Assembly (NCBI GenBank): GCA_036376245.1
Contig: DASVAS010000049.1
Coordinates: 55,158-119,157 of the forward strand
Length of the DNA stretch: 64,000 bases
Reading direction: 5' to 3'
DNA from: DATARR01 sp036376245
GTDB lineage: Bacteria > Acidobacteriota > Thermoanaerobaculia > Multivoradales > UBA5704
The translations under genes and the position numbers were made by a program. Shown piece after piece: positions 35,643 through 44,432 of this stretch (its first letter is position 1; each line of letters starts with the position of its first letter). The notes beneath the pieces are model-generated. The model saw only the letters and a program-made list of their open reading frames with translations, did no database searches and was not told the DNA's origin.

Positions 35643-35888
35643 TCATTCCACGTAGCAGTTGCCGTAATGGGGAGGGCGGGTCGAGCAGGACCATTGGTAG
35701 AGATGCCAGACCTGGTTATTGAGATTGACGCAATCGTAGACGTACTCCTGGGTGTACGTCGCCATGCAGTCATCCTCGGTGAAGGAGCAGGCGTACGGAT
35801 AACCGCAGAAAGGTAGCGCTCCTGCCCTGCTCTGGACGGCAATAGCGAACGCCGCGACGAGAACGAGAAGACGAACCGTTTTCTTCAC
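35643..35888 (-). CDS. small secreted Cys-rich protein (81 aa)
   Basis: The 81-aa protein starts with GTG at 35888, 5 nt after a perfect AAAGGAGG. It has a signal peptide to about residue 23 (VAAFAIAVQSRAGA) and a mature part with six Cys (FCGYPYAC, DDCMAT, YDCVN, WSCST, NCYVE) and many Tyr/Trp. It probably folds with three disulfides outside the cell. The family is not recognised. It lies downstream of the sensor kinase gene on the same strand, after a 165-bp gap, in the same neighbourhood as two other such peptides. Confidence 0.7.
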   Translation of the reverse strand: MKKTVRLLVLVAAFAIAVQSRAGALPFCGYPYACSFTEDDCMATYTQEYVYDCVNLNNQVWHLYQWSCSTRPPHYGNCYVE

Positions 35889-36053
35889 TTCAACCTCCTT
35901 TGGGCCAGTCGGACATACATATATCTTATTCTACGTCCTTTTTTGAGTCAACATAGTGAAACTCCTTCCCCCCGAGTCCGGCCGATGTCAGCCGCCCCTT
36001 CCTGCCCGGCGCGCGAAGCTGGCGTTGGTGGAGTGAGGCGGCTCGCCTGGTGG

Positions 36054-38906
36054 TCAGGTCCGGGGAACGACGCCGGCGAAGCTCACGACGGTCCCTTCCG
36101 GCGAGGAGTCGATGGTGAGCTGGCCGCCGAGGCGTTCGGCGCGGCGTTGCATGGTGGCGAGGCCGTCGCCCTTCCCGTTCCGGCTCTCCGGATCGAAGCC
36201 CGCGCCGTCGTCCCGCAGGACGATCGCGAGCCGGGTGCCGTGGAGCGTCACGGTCAGCTCGGCCCGGCGGCAGCCGCTGTGGCGCAGGGCGTTGTGGAGG
36301 GCCTCCTTGAAAAGGAGATGGAGGTTCTGGCGGAAGGCCATCGGCAGGCGGGCGGACTCGAGAGGCGAGAGGTCTGCCACTTCGAGCTCGGCTCCCGCCT
36401 GGGCGAAGAGCTCGGCGTAGGAGTCTTTGAGGCGGACGAAGAGCTCGTAGAGGGTGTCCCGCCGCGGGTTGACGAGCCAGACGATATCCCCCAGGTCTTC
36501 CACCAACTCGCGGGCGGTGGCGGCGACCCGGGTGAGCTCCGGCGACTCGCCGGCCTTGCGGGCGGCGACCTCGGAGAGGATGGCGATGTCGGTGAGACCG
36601 GCCCCGACCTGGTCGTGGAGGTCGGCGGCGATCGCGGCGCGCAGGCGATCGAGCGCCAGGATCTGCCTCACCCGGGCGACGGCGTAGAGGCCGCCGGCGA
36701 GGGCCAGGGCCGCCGCGGCCAGGCCGAGCACGAGGGCGGGCCGGCGCCACCAGGGCGGCGGGAGGATGGTGAAGCCGAGCCTGGCCGGAGAGCTCCAGAG
36801 CCCGGATTCGCTCCCCGCCTGAAGCTCGAAGCGGTAGGAGCCCGGCCGCAGGTTCGGATAGCGCGCGGAGCGCTGATCGGTCTCGATCCAATCTCTGTCC
36901 AGCCCGGAAAGCCGGTAGCGGAACTTCATGAAATGAGCCGCGAGATCGATCCCGGCGAAGGAGAAGGTCAGATCGTTGCGGCCGTAAGAAAAAGGTTTTG
37001 TCTCTCCCACCAGGGGAAGAGGCTGATGGTCCTGAAAGACCTGGAGGCCGGTCAGCAGCGCGCGCGGCGGGTGGCGCGGCCGGTCCAGCGCGGGATCGTA
37101 CACGGCCAGCAGGGGCTGGATGCCAAACCAGAGCCGGCCCTGGCGGTCCTTGAGACAGGCCTCGGGGTTTCCGGTGCCCTCGCCGAAACCGGAGAACGGG
37201 AGGGTCCTGGGCCGCGTCGGAGCCCCGAGGTCGAGCACGTTGACGCCCCGGTTGGTGCTGAGATAGAGGCGGCCGGCCTCGCCTTCCAGGATGCAGACGA
37301 CGAAGTTGTTGGCGAGGCCGTTGCTCGTGTCGTAGGTCTTGATGCGCCCGTTCCGGAGGACCGAGAGGCCGCGCCGGGTGCCGGCGAGGAGGCTGCCGTC
37401 CCGCCCCGTCCGCACGGTCCAGATCCAGTCATCCTTCAGACCATCGCTGCGGGTCCACTGCCGGAAAACCTTGCCATCGCGGAAAGCCGCCAGGCCGCGC
37501 GAGGTCCCCAGGTAAAGCGTTCCATCGGCGGCGAGCACGAAGGAGTAGACGTTGCCCGGGAGGGGAAAGAATCGGACGTCCGGTCCCCGGATCACCGCGA
37601 ATCCCTCGACGGTCGCGGCGTAGACCACGCCGTCCGGAGCTTCGAGGATCGCGAGGACCAGATCCCTCTTCTGCAGGCTCACGATGCGGAGCAGGCGCCC
37701 CCGCTCAGAGATCCAGACGTGGCCCTGGTCGTCTCCGGCGTACAGGCGGCCCGATGCCCCCGCATGGAGGCAGAGCGTCGGGCCCTCGGGAAAGCCGTCC
37801 TTCCTTCCGAGGGATCGCCACTTCTTCCCTTGGAGGATGGCCACTCCGCCGTTGGAAGCGGCGTAGAGATCGCCCTTCTCATCTTCCACGACGGACCAGA
37901 TCGTTTTATCCGGCAGGCCCTGAGCCAGGGTCCAGGTCTGCAGGACCTCGCCACTCCACCGGTCGAGCCCGGCGTCCGTTCCGAAGTAGACCGGACCCTT
38001 TGTGACGGCGTAAGCGGTATGCACCCATTCATCCGAGACGCCGTTTTCTGGCGCCAGGGGCGCGAGAGGCTCGAGGCTGGACTCGCGCAGGCGTAGAATT
38101 CCGGATTTACGGGTAGCGAGGTAGAGGATTCCGTCCTCATCCGTGGTGATCGATTCGATCCGGCGGCCCCGTGTGGAGAGCGGGATCTCGCGAGAACCGT
38201 TGCGCAGGACGGCGAGGCCCCGATCGGCTCCGACATAAAGGGTGCCGTTCCTCCCTTCGTGCAAGGACCAGACGGCGCCCAGCCCGCCGAGATCCTCCGC
38301 GCTCTTCCAGGGAGAGAGCCTGCCTTCGCGCAGGACGAGCACGTCGCCATCCACGGTCCCTACATAGAGCGTCCCGTCCTTCGCCGCGCAAAGAGCCTTT
38401 ACCGGGGATTGCGGAGGAAGGACTGTGCTCCATTTCCCGCCGGGCCGGCGCGCCACGAGGCCCATCGTCCCGCCGAAGAAAACCGTTCCATCCCACAGCC
38501 CGGCAATGGCGGTGATGGCCGCTCCGGCCAGCCCGCTCGCCGGGGAGAGAGGGAGGAAGCGCTCGCCATCGAAAAACGCGCCGCCGCCGTCCCCGCCTAG
38601 ATAAAGCGGGCCGTCCGCGGCCTGATGGAGAGCGAGGATGCGGCCCGGGGGCACGCCGTCCTGATCGAGGAACCGGGTGAAATGGACGCCGTCGAAACGG
38701 TTGACGCCGTCCCAGGTACCGATCCAGAGGAAACCGTCGCGGTCTTGCGAGATCGCGTAGATCTGTGGATTGGACAACCCGTCCGCCATCCGAAAGCTGC
38801 GATCGATCCGTTCCTGGGCGTGTCCAAGGGACGGGAGGCACGCGGCGCCGAGCCCCAGGGCGAGCGCCGCGAGCCTGCCGTGGAGGCGATGGATCAAACC
38901 TCCCAT
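36054..38906 (-). CDS. two-component propeller sensor histidine kinase
   Basis: The 950-aa hybrid-length sensor has a signal peptide (about 1-30). It has a large periplasmic region of Reg_prop repeats in two seven-blade propellers (for example DGFLWIGTWDGVNRFDG), then a Y_Y_Y domain (FSFAGIDLAAHFMKFRYRLSGLD). One TM helix follows (LVLGLAAAALALAGGLYAVARV, about 700). Then comes a HisKA_3 phospho-His in IAADLHDQVGAGLTDIAILSE, and a HATPase with LLFKEALHNALRHS and DDGAGFDP. It would phosphorylate the NarL-type regulator encoded upstream. The ATG at 38906 overlaps the last 13 bases of a Cys-rich peptide gene, so kinase translation is coupled to peptide translation. Confidence 0.9.
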   Translation of the reverse strand: MGGLIHRLHGRLAALALGLGAACLPSLGHAQERIDRSFRMADGLSNPQIYAISQDRDGFLWIGTWDGVNRFDGVHFTRFLDQDGVPPGRILALHQAADGPLYLGGDGGGAFFDGERFLPLSPASGLAGAAITAIAGLWDGTVFFGGTMGLVARRPGGKWSTVLPPQSPVKALCAAKDGTLYVGTVDGDVLVLREGRLSPWKSAEDLGGLGAVWSLHEGRNGTLYVGADRGLAVLRNGSREIPLSTRGRRIESITTDEDGILYLATRKSGILRLRESSLEPLAPLAPENGVSDEWVHTAYAVTKGPVYFGTDAGLDRWSGEVLQTWTLAQGLPDKTIWSVVEDEKGDLYAASNGGVAILQGKKWRSLGRKDGFPEGPTLCLHAGASGRLYAGDDQGHVWISERGRLLRIVSLQKRDLVLAILEAPDGVVYAATVEGFAVIRGPDVRFFPLPGNVYSFVLAADGTLYLGTSRGLAAFRDGKVFRQWTRSDGLKDDWIWTVRTGRDGSLLAGTRRGLSVLRNGRIKTYDTSNGLANNFVVCILEGEAGRLYLSTNRGVNVLDLGAPTRPRTLPFSGFGEGTGNPEACLKDRQGRLWFGIQPLLAVYDPALDRPRHPPRALLTGLQVFQDHQPLPLVGETKPFSYGRNDLTFSFAGIDLAAHFMKFRYRLSGLDRDWIETDQRSARYPNLRPGSYRFELQAGSESGLWSSPARLGFTILPPPWWRRPALVLGLAAAALALAGGLYAVARVRQILALDRLRAAIAADLHDQVGAGLTDIAILSEVAARKAGESPELTRVAATARELVEDLGDIVWLVNPRRDTLYELFVRLKDSYAELFAQAGAELEVADLSPLESARLPMAFRQNLHLLFKEALHNALRHSGCRRAELTVTLHGTRLAIVLRDDGAGFDPESRNGKGDGLATMQRRAERLGGQLTIDSSPEGTVVSFAGVVPRT

Positions 38907-39136
38907 TCCGGCCAGTATTTCTCGCACATGCCCATCTTCACGCCGCCGTTGGGGCAGGAGTACATGCAGCAGGCGCCGTCGGGGCCGTACCAGACGTGGG
39001 TGAAGCCGCAGAATCCGAGCGTCTCGGCGCACCACAGGGCGTGGGCCGGCTGGGCCGTGACGTTGAAGACGCCGAAGGACGCGAGCACCGCCAGGACGGT
39101 GAGGCAGAGCGCGCGGAGCAGGGTCGACTTTCTCAT
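38894..39136 (-). CDS. small secreted Cys-rich peptide inside the two-component operon
   Basis: The protein is 80 aa from the ATG at 39136 (81 from the adjacent GTG at 39139; AAAGGAG suits either). It has a signal peptide of about 33 residues (LCLTVLAVLASFGVFNVTAQPAHA). The 47-residue mature part holds six Cys (WCAETLGFCGF, ACCMYSC, GMCEKYW) and several aromatics. It is encoded between the response regulator and the kinase and overlaps the kinase start. A secreted peptide made in step with its own sensor is a good candidate ligand or accessory, but this is inference from position. Confidence 0.75.
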   Translation of the reverse strand: MRKSTLLRALCLTVLAVLASFGVFNVTAQPAHALWCAETLGFCGFTHVWYGPDGACCMYSCPNGGVKMGMCEKYWPEWEV

Positions 39137-39237
39137 CACTTTTTGACTCCTTTCAAAATGGGCGTTGTGTCGCCCTCGATGGAGTCATTCTGCGGGGCGG
39201 ATCTTCGCGGCGAAAGCCGCATGATCGTGCAGGGGGC

Positions 39238-39894
39238 TCACAGGAGCCCTCTGCACAGAGCCTTGGCCACGGCTTCGGACTGTGAGTGGGCCTGGAGCTT
39301 GCGGTAGATCTTCCGGATGTGGAAGCGTACGGTGTCGGTGCTGATGCCCAGGACGCGGGCGGTGGTCTGGTAGGTGCCGCCGGCGGCGAGACCGCGAAGC
39401 ACTTCCCGCTCGCGCTGCGTGAGCAGGTCGCCTTCCTTTTCGGCTCTCTCCGGCGAGGTCTCCACCCGCAAGGCGCGGAGCACCTCGACGACGCTCCGGG
39501 CGATATGGGAGCTCATCGGCGAGCCCCCCTCGTGCGCCTCACGGATGGCTTCCAGGAGGCGGAGGGGCGGCGTCTTCTTCACCAGATAGCCGCAGGCCCC
39601 GGCGCAGAGGGCTTCCAGGACGAGAGCGTTGTCCTCATGCACGGTGAGCATGAGGATGGGGAGGGCCGCGGCCATCTCCCGCACCTTCCGGACTCCGGCG
39701 ATGCCGGAGATTCCCGGCAGGCCGATGTCCAGGAGAAGCACGTCCCACCGGGCCTCGGGAAGCCGCGCGAGCATCTCCTCGCAGGATGGCCAGGCGCCGG
39801 CACAGCGATACCCCGGCGTGCCGTCGATCAGGGCGGTGAGACCGTGGCGGGCCAGGGGCTGGTCTTCGACGAGAGCGACATCGATGGTGCTCAT
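39238..39894 (-). CDS. NarL/FixJ family response regulator
   Basis: The 218-aa protein has a receiver domain (1-120) with acidic pocket VALVEDQ, phospho-Asp D56 in LLLDIGLPG, Thr in MLTVHEDN and Lys in GYLVKKTPP. A LuxR-type HTH (about 155-218) follows: LTQREREVLRGLAAGGTYQTTARVLGISTDTVRFHIRKIYRKL. It is the first gene of the operon RR - Cys-rich peptide - kinase. The divergent upstream region to the 74-aa Cys-rich peptide gene (40107) contains two palindromes that could be its targets. Confidence 0.95.
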   Translation of the reverse strand: MSTIDVALVEDQPLARHGLTALIDGTPGYRCAGAWPSCEEMLARLPEARWDVLLLDIGLPGISGIAGVRKVREMAAALPILMLTVHEDNALVLEALCAGACGYLVKKTPPLRLLEAIREAHEGGSPMSSHIARSVVEVLRALRVETSPERAEKEGDLLTQREREVLRGLAAGGTYQTTARVLGISTDTVRFHIRKIYRKLQAHSQSEAVAKALCRGLL

Positions 39895-39996
39895 ACCCTG
39901 TGTACGAAGGGAGTGGGGGAAGGGTTTATCAGAAGAGAAACGGCTGAAGCAGAAGATGCGTCGCGTTAACCGCCGAATGGTAAGCCAGCATTCCTA

Positions 39997-40012
39997 GGGT
40001 TGTTTACAACCC
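39997..40012. promoter_or_regulatory. GGGTTG-TTTA-CAACCC palindrome
   Basis: A perfect 6-bp inverted repeat lies in the divergent region between the NarL-type regulator and the Cys-rich peptide gene. It is a possible operator or short terminator. Confidence 0.4.
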
Positions 40013-40060
40013 CTTGTCTCTCTTTTCTGTTATTAAGCACCTTTGATATTAGAGGGTCAT

Positions 40061-40086
40061 GCGCGAGCTCATGGAGAGCTCTCGCG
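40061..40086. promoter_or_regulatory. 26-bp inverted repeat before the Cys-rich peptide start
   Basis: GCG-C-GAGCTC and GAGCTC-T-CGC pair around ATGGA, ending 21 nt before the ATG at 40107. As DNA it could be an operator; as RNA a leader hairpin next to the CCAGGAGG ribosome site. Confidence 0.45.
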
Positions 40087-40106
40087 TTGCTCCAGGAGGC
40101 AATCCC

Positions 40107-40331
40107 ATGCTGCAGAACATTGCTAATTCTCGCGCCTTCCTTCTTGTTATATGCGTTTTGCTCGTGTGTCTGTCCATCTCTGAAAATCAGGCTAATGCAA
40201 ACAGCTGTATTCCTACGTGGGAATTGTGCTCCGAGATCTGCGCCAGTGGACCGCCACAAACCTGCGATCCAGGGTGCTGCAACCAGTTCGATTGCTCGTG
40301 CTGTGATTACGTCAATTGCTTCTGCGTCTAA
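40107..40331 (+). CDS. small secreted Cys-rich peptide (74 aa)
   Basis: The 74-aa protein has a signal peptide to about residue 32 (FLLVICVLLVCLSISENQANA). A mature part of about 42 residues holds eleven Cys (SC, LC, IC, TC, GCC, DC, SCC, NC, FC). The Met at 40107 is chosen because AGGAGG lies 7 nt before it and it begins the signal peptide. The gene is AT-richer than its surroundings and diverges from the two-component operon, whose own middle gene encodes a similar class of peptide. Its eleven Cys could form knots, bind metal or join two chains. Confidence 0.7.
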   Translation: MLQNIANSRAFLLVICVLLVCLSISENQANANSCIPTWELCSEICASGPPQTCDPGCCNQFDCSCCDYVNCFCV

Positions 40332-40466
40332 ACCTGCTGGATCTCCGCGTAGACGAGCCGGGCGGCGTGCTCGGGCGCCATTTCGGTCCACGCGCCATCT
40401 GTCACAGCGGGCAGGAAGAGACCGGTGCCCGGAGAGGGAGAGCTCGCGATAAAGTAAAGCTTTATC

Positions 40467-42542
40467 TCAAAGCGCCAGCCCCGGATCCCCTTCGAGGATC
40501 CGCCGTTCGAGGCGCGGCCGCTCGCCCGGGCGCCACATGGGCACGCGGTGGACGACGCGATAGCGGAGGGGGCCGCCGTCCGCGCCCTCGCTGCGTTCGA
40601 GCGGCCGCGGGATGCAGACGAACTCGCATTCGGCGGCGTCCGCCGTCAGGCGCAGCACGGCGTAGCCGTGGCCGCCCATGTCGAGGAAGTTGATGTGCGG
40701 CGCCAGGTCCGGATTTGACGCGCGCCGCGCGCTCTCGGCGTCCCCGCTGCGCTGGTACTCCAGGCAGGTCCGCACGCCGTGGTGCAGCAGCAGGTTCACC
40801 ATCGGCTGCTTCTTTCCATTGACTTCGGTCATGTAGAGGGCGCGCAGCGGGTGATCCTTGGGGAAGCGATGCTCGTAGGCTTCCACGAGACCGGCCGCGG
40901 AGATGGAACCGGTGATGAACGCGGCGCCGACCGGCTCGAAAGCGGCGGGGGGCAACGCCTTCGCGGCGAGTCCCGCCCAGAAACTGTGCCGGTCTCCCGA
41001 GACGGTCACGAATCCGGTGATGCCCGCGTCGCGCACCGCGTCGTAGATCTGGCCGCGCTCGGTGTAGGCCGTGCTCCAGTCGCCGCCGCCGCCGAAACAG
41101 GCGTAGCCGGCGCCGGGCCAGGGCTTGCCCACACCCTGGGGCAGATTCTGCGGATCGGCGCGCCAGTCCAGGCTGCCCAGGGAGTTGCCCCAGACCTTCC
41201 AGGTTGCGTTCGACGCGCGCAGCCGGTCGAGGAACCATGCCTTCTGCCGGGTTCCGAGGATGGTCTGCGGCGCCTCGTCCTTGCGGAAGTTGGGCACCTG
41301 GGCCTCGCCGTACCGGAGCGTCTCCGGCGGCTTGCCGCCCGCGTAGGCCCGTCCGGCGTCGAGGATCTCCATGGCCTCTTGCGGAATGAGCTCCGGGAAG
41401 TCGTCGCTCGTGAGCGGTTGCGCTTCTTTCCGCGAGTCGGGCACCTCGGAGCGATAGGAATGCTGATCGGTGATGAGGAGATCCAGGTATCGTCCCCAGC
41501 GCAGGGTGCGATAGGCGGTGAGACTGCCGATCGCGGCGAGGTTGTTCGGCTCCTGGCCGAGGCCCTGCTCGTCAAAGCGCTCGACGGGCGCGTTTTGCAC
41601 CTGTGGCGGAGCGAAGCGCTCCAGCGACGATCCGCCCGCCTGGCTCACGCGCGCCGGCTGATATTCGAACCACGCCTGATTGGCCGCCACCTTGATCGTC
41701 TGGGCCGGGCGCGTGTTGCCGCTGAAGACCTGGAACGATTGCCATCCCATCCAGGAGAACTCGTGGTTGTCCCACATCGGCACGAAGGGGAACCGCGCCC
41801 GTGCATCCTGCAGGTCCGGATCATGGAGGTAGGAGCGGTAGAGCGCGCGGTAATCGGCGAGGGAGGCCGGCACCCGGAACCCTGAGATCTTCTCGCCCTC
41901 GGGATAGCGGACGACGTCGCGCAACCGGCGGTCGTAGCGGTGCCCGCCGGGGATGTCCTCCGGGTATTGCACGACTTCGTAGACGAAGTCGCCGAGGTGC
42001 AGCACGAACGCGAGCTGGTCTTCGGGCGCGGCCCGCTCGTCCTCGAAGATCATGCGCCGGTAGGCGTTCTGCGCCCCCTCGCAGACGTTCTGGCAACTGA
42101 CGAAGGCGAACCGCGCGGGCCGCGGATCGTCGGCGGCCGGCGCGGTCCGGGTGCGTCCGATCCGGCTGCCGTGGCCGTTCTCGTCCATGAACCGGTACCA
42201 GTACACGCGGGCCGGCCGCAGCCCGCCCACCAGGACGCGGCAGGTGTGGTCGGCGGCCAGCAGGGCGACGGTAGGGGCCGTGGCGACCACATGCTCGAAC
42301 TCCGGATCCTCGGCCACTTCGACGGTCAGCGCGACGGACTCCTTCGATCCCCCCGCGGAGGCGCGCGTCCACAGGAGGACGCTGTCCGGGCCGGGATCGC
42401 CCGAGGCGACGCCCTCGGCGAACAGCTCCCGGCGTTCGACCCAATGCGAGCGCGAGCGCATGGAGCGAGGCCCCGCGCAAGCCCACGTCGCGCCCATAGC
42501 GGCCGCGGCGGCGATGAATTCTCTGCGTGTCAGACGTGCCAT
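40467..42542 (-). CDS. phoD: PhoD-like alkaline phosphatase/phosphodiesterase
   Basis: The 691-aa Tat-exported enzyme has a twin-arginine signal LTRREFIAAAAAMGA and the PhoD layout. The N-terminal Fn3-like domain contains FAEGVASGDPGPDSVLLWTRA. Metal-site motifs are FVSCQNVCEG, LHLGDFVYE, VPMWDNHEFSWMGWQ, and GFVTVSGDRHSFWAG. These enzymes hydrolyse phosphodiesters and monoesters using Fe/Ca in the periplasm. It lies downstream of an ABC-F gene on the same strand, separated by a 9-bp-repeat hairpin, so it is probably transcribed on its own. It is longer than Bacillus PhoD (about 550 aa). Confidence 0.9.
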   Translation of the reverse strand: MARLTRREFIAAAAAMGATWACAGPRSMRSRSHWVERRELFAEGVASGDPGPDSVLLWTRASAGGSKESVALTVEVAEDPEFEHVVATAPTVALLAADHTCRVLVGGLRPARVYWYRFMDENGHGSRIGRTRTAPAADDPRPARFAFVSCQNVCEGAQNAYRRMIFEDERAAPEDQLAFVLHLGDFVYEVVQYPEDIPGGHRYDRRLRDVVRYPEGEKISGFRVPASLADYRALYRSYLHDPDLQDARARFPFVPMWDNHEFSWMGWQSFQVFSGNTRPAQTIKVAANQAWFEYQPARVSQAGGSSLERFAPPQVQNAPVERFDEQGLGQEPNNLAAIGSLTAYRTLRWGRYLDLLITDQHSYRSEVPDSRKEAQPLTSDDFPELIPQEAMEILDAGRAYAGGKPPETLRYGEAQVPNFRKDEAPQTILGTRQKAWFLDRLRASNATWKVWGNSLGSLDWRADPQNLPQGVGKPWPGAGYACFGGGGDWSTAYTERGQIYDAVRDAGITGFVTVSGDRHSFWAGLAAKALPPAAFEPVGAAFITGSISAAGLVEAYEHRFPKDHPLRALYMTEVNGKKQPMVNLLLHHGVRTCLEYQRSGDAESARRASNPDLAPHINFLDMGGHGYAVLRLTADAAECEFVCIPRPLERSEGADGGPLRYRVVHRVPMWRPGERPRLERRILEGDPGLAL

Positions 42543-42598
42543 GGGCTGAGTTTAGCGGGCTACACGGGGGCTTGCCAGTGGGGCGGCGGGCAACCCTG

Positions 42599-42704
42599 GA
42601 AAGGACCTAAACGACCTAAAGGACATAAAGGACCCAAAGGACCCAAAGGACGACAACTCGGCGTCCTTTAGGTCGTTTAGGTCCTTTGGGTCCTTTAGGT
42701 CCTT
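42599..42704. repeat. 9-bp tandem repeats in inverted arrangement
   Basis: Six direct copies of the nonamer GGACCTAAA (variants CGACCTAAA, GGACATAAA, GGACCCAAA) are followed after a short spacer by their inverted complement (TTTAGGTCC, TTTGGGTCC). The two arms can form a stem of about 40 bp. The ABC-F stop codon lies inside the right arm. A strong RNA hairpin here could terminate or stabilise the ABC-F message. Confidence 0.75.
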
Positions 42705-44308
42705 GCATCGGCGTACTCCGAAAGATCGATCACGGCATCCCCCAACTCCTCGACGAAATGGCGGTCATGGGAGACGAAGAGGATGGCTCCCGGATACTGC
42801 GCCAGGGTCGCCTCGAGCGCCTCGCGCGCTTCGATGTCGAGATGGTTCGTCGGCTCGTCGAGCAGCAGGAGGTTGGCCTCGCCGACGAGGAGCGCCGCGA
42901 GTGCCACCTTCGCGCGCTCGCCGCCGCTCATCGAGCCGATCGGCTGCCGCACCTGGTCGGCCCGGATCTTCAGGCACGCGAGGAGGGTCCGCACCCATTC
43001 CTCGTTCGAGTTGACGCCCAGGCAGAAGGCGAGCGGCGACAGCGCCGGATCCATGTGCTCGCCCTCCTGGGAGAAGTAGCCCACGCGGACGCCGGCTCCC
43101 AACTCGACGCTGCCCCGGTCCGGCCGGTCGAGACCGCGCACGATGCGGAGGAGCGTCGTCTTGCCCGAGCCGTTGGGTCCCACCAGGGCGTAGCGCTCGC
43201 CGCGGCCGACGCTGAGGGAGAGCCCGTCGAAGAGCGGCTTGCCGTCGAAGGACTTCGCCAGCCCGTCGATCCGCAGGACGGTGCCGCCGCAGCGGTGCAC
43301 GTCCGCGAAGTCGAGTGCCGGGATCACCGTTTCGACGTACGGCTTGACCGCCCTCGGTTCATGCAGCGAGCGCTCGCGGAGAATTCGCGCGGTGCGCTGA
43401 AGGCGCGCGGCCTTGGCCTGATAGAAATCATGTCCATGGCGCACGCCGACGGGTGCGCGGGCGACCTTGCGCGCCGTCTGGTCCCGCTGCTCGGCCGCCC
43501 GTCTCGCCGCAGCCTCGCGGCGCTGCTGCGCCTCGTATCTCTCCCACGCCTGACGCTCCGCGAGCGCCCGCTGCTCGCGGTAGAGCTCGTAGGAGCCCCC
43601 GAACGCCGTCAGCGCTCCGCGGCGCAGCTCGAAGGTCCGGGACGCTACGCGGTTGAGAAAGACCCGGTCGTGCGAGATGAGCAGGCAGGCGCTCTCGATG
43701 CCGGCCAGATAGCCTTCGAGCCACTCGCGCGCCTCGACGTCCAGGTGATTCGTGGGCTCGTCGATGAGCAGGAGGTCCGCGGGGCTGAGAAGGAGCCGCG
43801 CGAGCTCGGCGCGCGAGCGCTGACCGCTGGAGAGCTGCCCCATTTCGAGCGTCCGCTCGGGCGCGTCGAAGCCCAGACCTTCGAGCACGCTCGCGGCGCG
43901 CGCCTCGAAGAGGTAACCGCCGGCGGCCTCGTAGACCGTCAGCAGGTCGGCGTAGCACAAAGCGGCGGCCTCGTCTTCGAGGCGGGCTTCGAGAGCGCGC
44001 CACTCGCGCCGCAGGCTTCCGAGCGCGGAGTCCGCGTCGAGGATGAAGTCCTCGAGCAACTCGCCGGCGGGGGCGCTCACCTCCTGCCGGACGTACGCGA
44101 GGCGCAGGCCCGAGCGCCGGACGAGAGCGCCGTCGATGGCTTGGATCTCGCCCGCGAGGATGCGCAGCAGCGAGGTCTTGCCGGAGCCGTTCGGGCCGAC
44201 CAGGGCCACACGGTCACCAGGATCTATGTTGAAGGAGACGTTCCGGAACAGCCAATCCGTTTGGGAGTCGTGGCGAAACGCCAGACCCGACGCCTGAAGC
44301 AAGCTCAT
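42695..44308 (-). CDS. ABC-F family ATPase
   Basis: The 537-aa protein has two ABC domains and no membrane segments. The first Walker A is VALVGPNGSGKTSLLRI with signature LSSGQRSRAEL and LLIDEPTNHLD; the second is YALVGPNGSGKTTLLRI with MSGGERAKVAL and LLLDEPTNHLD. The linker between domains (about 230-320) is long and basic, as in ABC-F proteins that act on the ribosome exit site for translation rescue or antibiotic protection. The subfamily cannot be fixed by eye. The Met at 44308 has GGAAGGGG upstream. Its stop codon is TAA within the 9-bp repeat tract. Confidence 0.9.
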   Translation of the reverse strand: MSLLQASGLAFRHDSQTDWLFRNVSFNIDPGDRVALVGPNGSGKTSLLRILAGEIQAIDGALVRRSGLRLAYVRQEVSAPAGELLEDFILDADSALGSLRREWRALEARLEDEAAALCYADLLTVYEAAGGYLFEARAASVLEGLGFDAPERTLEMGQLSSGQRSRAELARLLLSPADLLLIDEPTNHLDVEAREWLEGYLAGIESACLLISHDRVFLNRVASRTFELRRGALTAFGGSYELYREQRALAERQAWERYEAQQRREAAARRAAEQRDQTARKVARAPVGVRHGHDFYQAKAARLQRTARILRERSLHEPRAVKPYVETVIPALDFADVHRCGGTVLRIDGLAKSFDGKPLFDGLSLSVGRGERYALVGPNGSGKTTLLRIVRGLDRPDRGSVELGAGVRVGYFSQEGEHMDPALSPLAFCLGVNSNEEWVRTLLACLKIRADQVRQPIGSMSGGERAKVALAALLVGEANLLLLDEPTNHLDIEAREALEATLAQYPGAILFVSHDRHFVEELGDAVIDLSEYADART

Positions 44309-44432
44309 TCGATCCCCCTTCCGCTCGCGCGGGAGAGTGTTCACACCTCCGGTCAGGCGCTGAGCGCCGGCCGGGACGAACAGGACGAATGGCTTACTTC
44401 CTCATCGGACTCCTCCCAAGGACCAGACTATT

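Noticed and set aside
42599..42704. CRISPR array at the short repeats
   Set aside because: Repeats are 9 bp without spacers and are inverted; no cas genes in the window.
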